Assembly: GCA_016716125.1 (NCBI GenBank)
Contig: JADJWZ010000020.1
Span: 1 to 64,000, forward strand
Length of the DNA: 64,000 nucleotides
Reading direction: 5' to 3'
Source: Ignavibacteria bacterium
Lineage (GTDB): Bacteria; Bacteroidota; Ignavibacteria; Tepidaquicellales; Tepidaquicellaceae
Below are positions 63,810 through 64,000 of the stretch, piece by piece. Numbering within the stretch: position 1 is the first letter of the stretch; every line of letters starts with the position of its first letter. Made by a program: the position numbers and the translations under genes. The notes below the pieces were generated by a model. It saw nothing but the letters and a program-made list of their open reading frames with translations. It did not search any database and was not told where the DNA came from.

Positions 63810-64000
63810 TTAGTCTTTCAGCTTTAATGCCGGAACAATCTCTCCTCTGTGACAGGTCGTGCAGTTTATTGTGGCCTTCTCTGATTCAATTTCTTTTATG
63901 TTACTTATCATTTCTCTAATCTGACCGGACATTTTCATCATTTCTCTTGATATGTGTTTTGCATTTTTTTCATTTGAAGCCCAGTCGGAAGTATTATGAC
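63810..64000 (-). CDS. c-type cytochrome, C-terminal part (cut by window edge)
   Basis: The minus strand reads, from the edge inward, HNTSDWASNEKNAKHISREM, MKMSGQIREMISNIKEIESE and then INCTTCHRGEIVPALKLKD to TAA at 63812-63810. CxxCH binds haem c covalently; the CHRG ending and the SDxNxxKxxxREMMKM helix resemble the small photosynthetic-reaction-centre-type cytochrome c proteins of the Bacteroidota/Chlorobi side. At least 62 residues lie inside the window; the start is outside. Confidence 0.8.
   Translation of the reverse strand, partial: HNTSDWASNEKNAKHISREMMKMSGQIREMISNIKEIESEKATINCTTCHRGEIVPALKLKD

Overview
The window looks like a low-GC chromosome segment from the Bacteroidota/Chlorobiota/Ignavibacteriota group, most likely an Ignavibacteria-type organism. 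The main reason is a dense set of secreted proteins that end in a type IX secretion (T9SS) type A sorting domain with the signature NYPNPFNP and a terminal K(R)MxLxK. A TonB-dependent receptor with a carboxypeptidase-like plug extension, a Thermus-type isocitrate dehydrogenase, an alternative GlmU-like protein and frequent TTG starts fit the same group. No T9SS core gene, rRNA, tRNA, CRISPR array, transposase or phage gene was recognised. All assignments were made by eye, without database searches.

Layout. 1-4556 (minus strand): an amidoligase cluster of two different ATP-grasp-like enzymes, a GCS2-type carboxylate-amine ligase and an M29-type aminopeptidase, possibly making and trimming an unknown amide-linked metabolite. 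4557-10644: a decayed gene remnant, a small basic protein coupled to a T9SS cargo gene, a 142-bp tandem repeat, small membrane proteins, prfA and a membrane-anchored DMFase-like protein. 11013-30491: a T9SS cargo island (Ycf48/BNR propellers, SBBP-like propellers, an M14 carboxypeptidase, an M43 metalloprotease) separated by several families of short repeats, palindromes and homopolymer hairpins. 30572-38196: small lipoprotein, cupin, fatty-acid hydroxylase, mscL, prmA-folD, carA and an S9 peptidase. 38420-41979: two more T9SS genes, one lacking a signal peptide and one frameshifted inside a 46-residue repeat array. 42260-48120: a GH57/MalQ glucan pair, a DUF985 cupin, a yeast-type cytosine deaminase and cysS. 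48147-58968: paired secreted paralogues, nhaA, a sulfotransferase, a frameshifted TPR-like protein, a TonB receptor, a pterin dehydratase, a membrane protein/wHTH regulator pair, icd and a POT transporter. 59022-64000: a wecB/endonuclease III/GT9 operon, rpmE, a GlmU-like protein and the end of a c-type cytochrome gene.

The T9SS cargo genes appear to evolve by duplication and exchange of sorting domains. Two unrelated pairs of passengers carry nearly identical sorting-domain DNA, and one tandem duplicate has a broken sorting domain. Five one-base indels interrupt four otherwise convincing genes (near 24114, 24135, 41072, 52291 and 59263). Three of them lie in A/T runs and one in a short C run. 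They could be sequencing or assembly errors, recent pseudogenisation or sites of slippage, and should be resolved from reads before any biological reading.

The best candidate for an undescribed system is the 65-4556 amidoligase cluster. Its GCS2 gene appears to lack any ATG/GTG/TTG start upstream of its conserved N-terminal motif.
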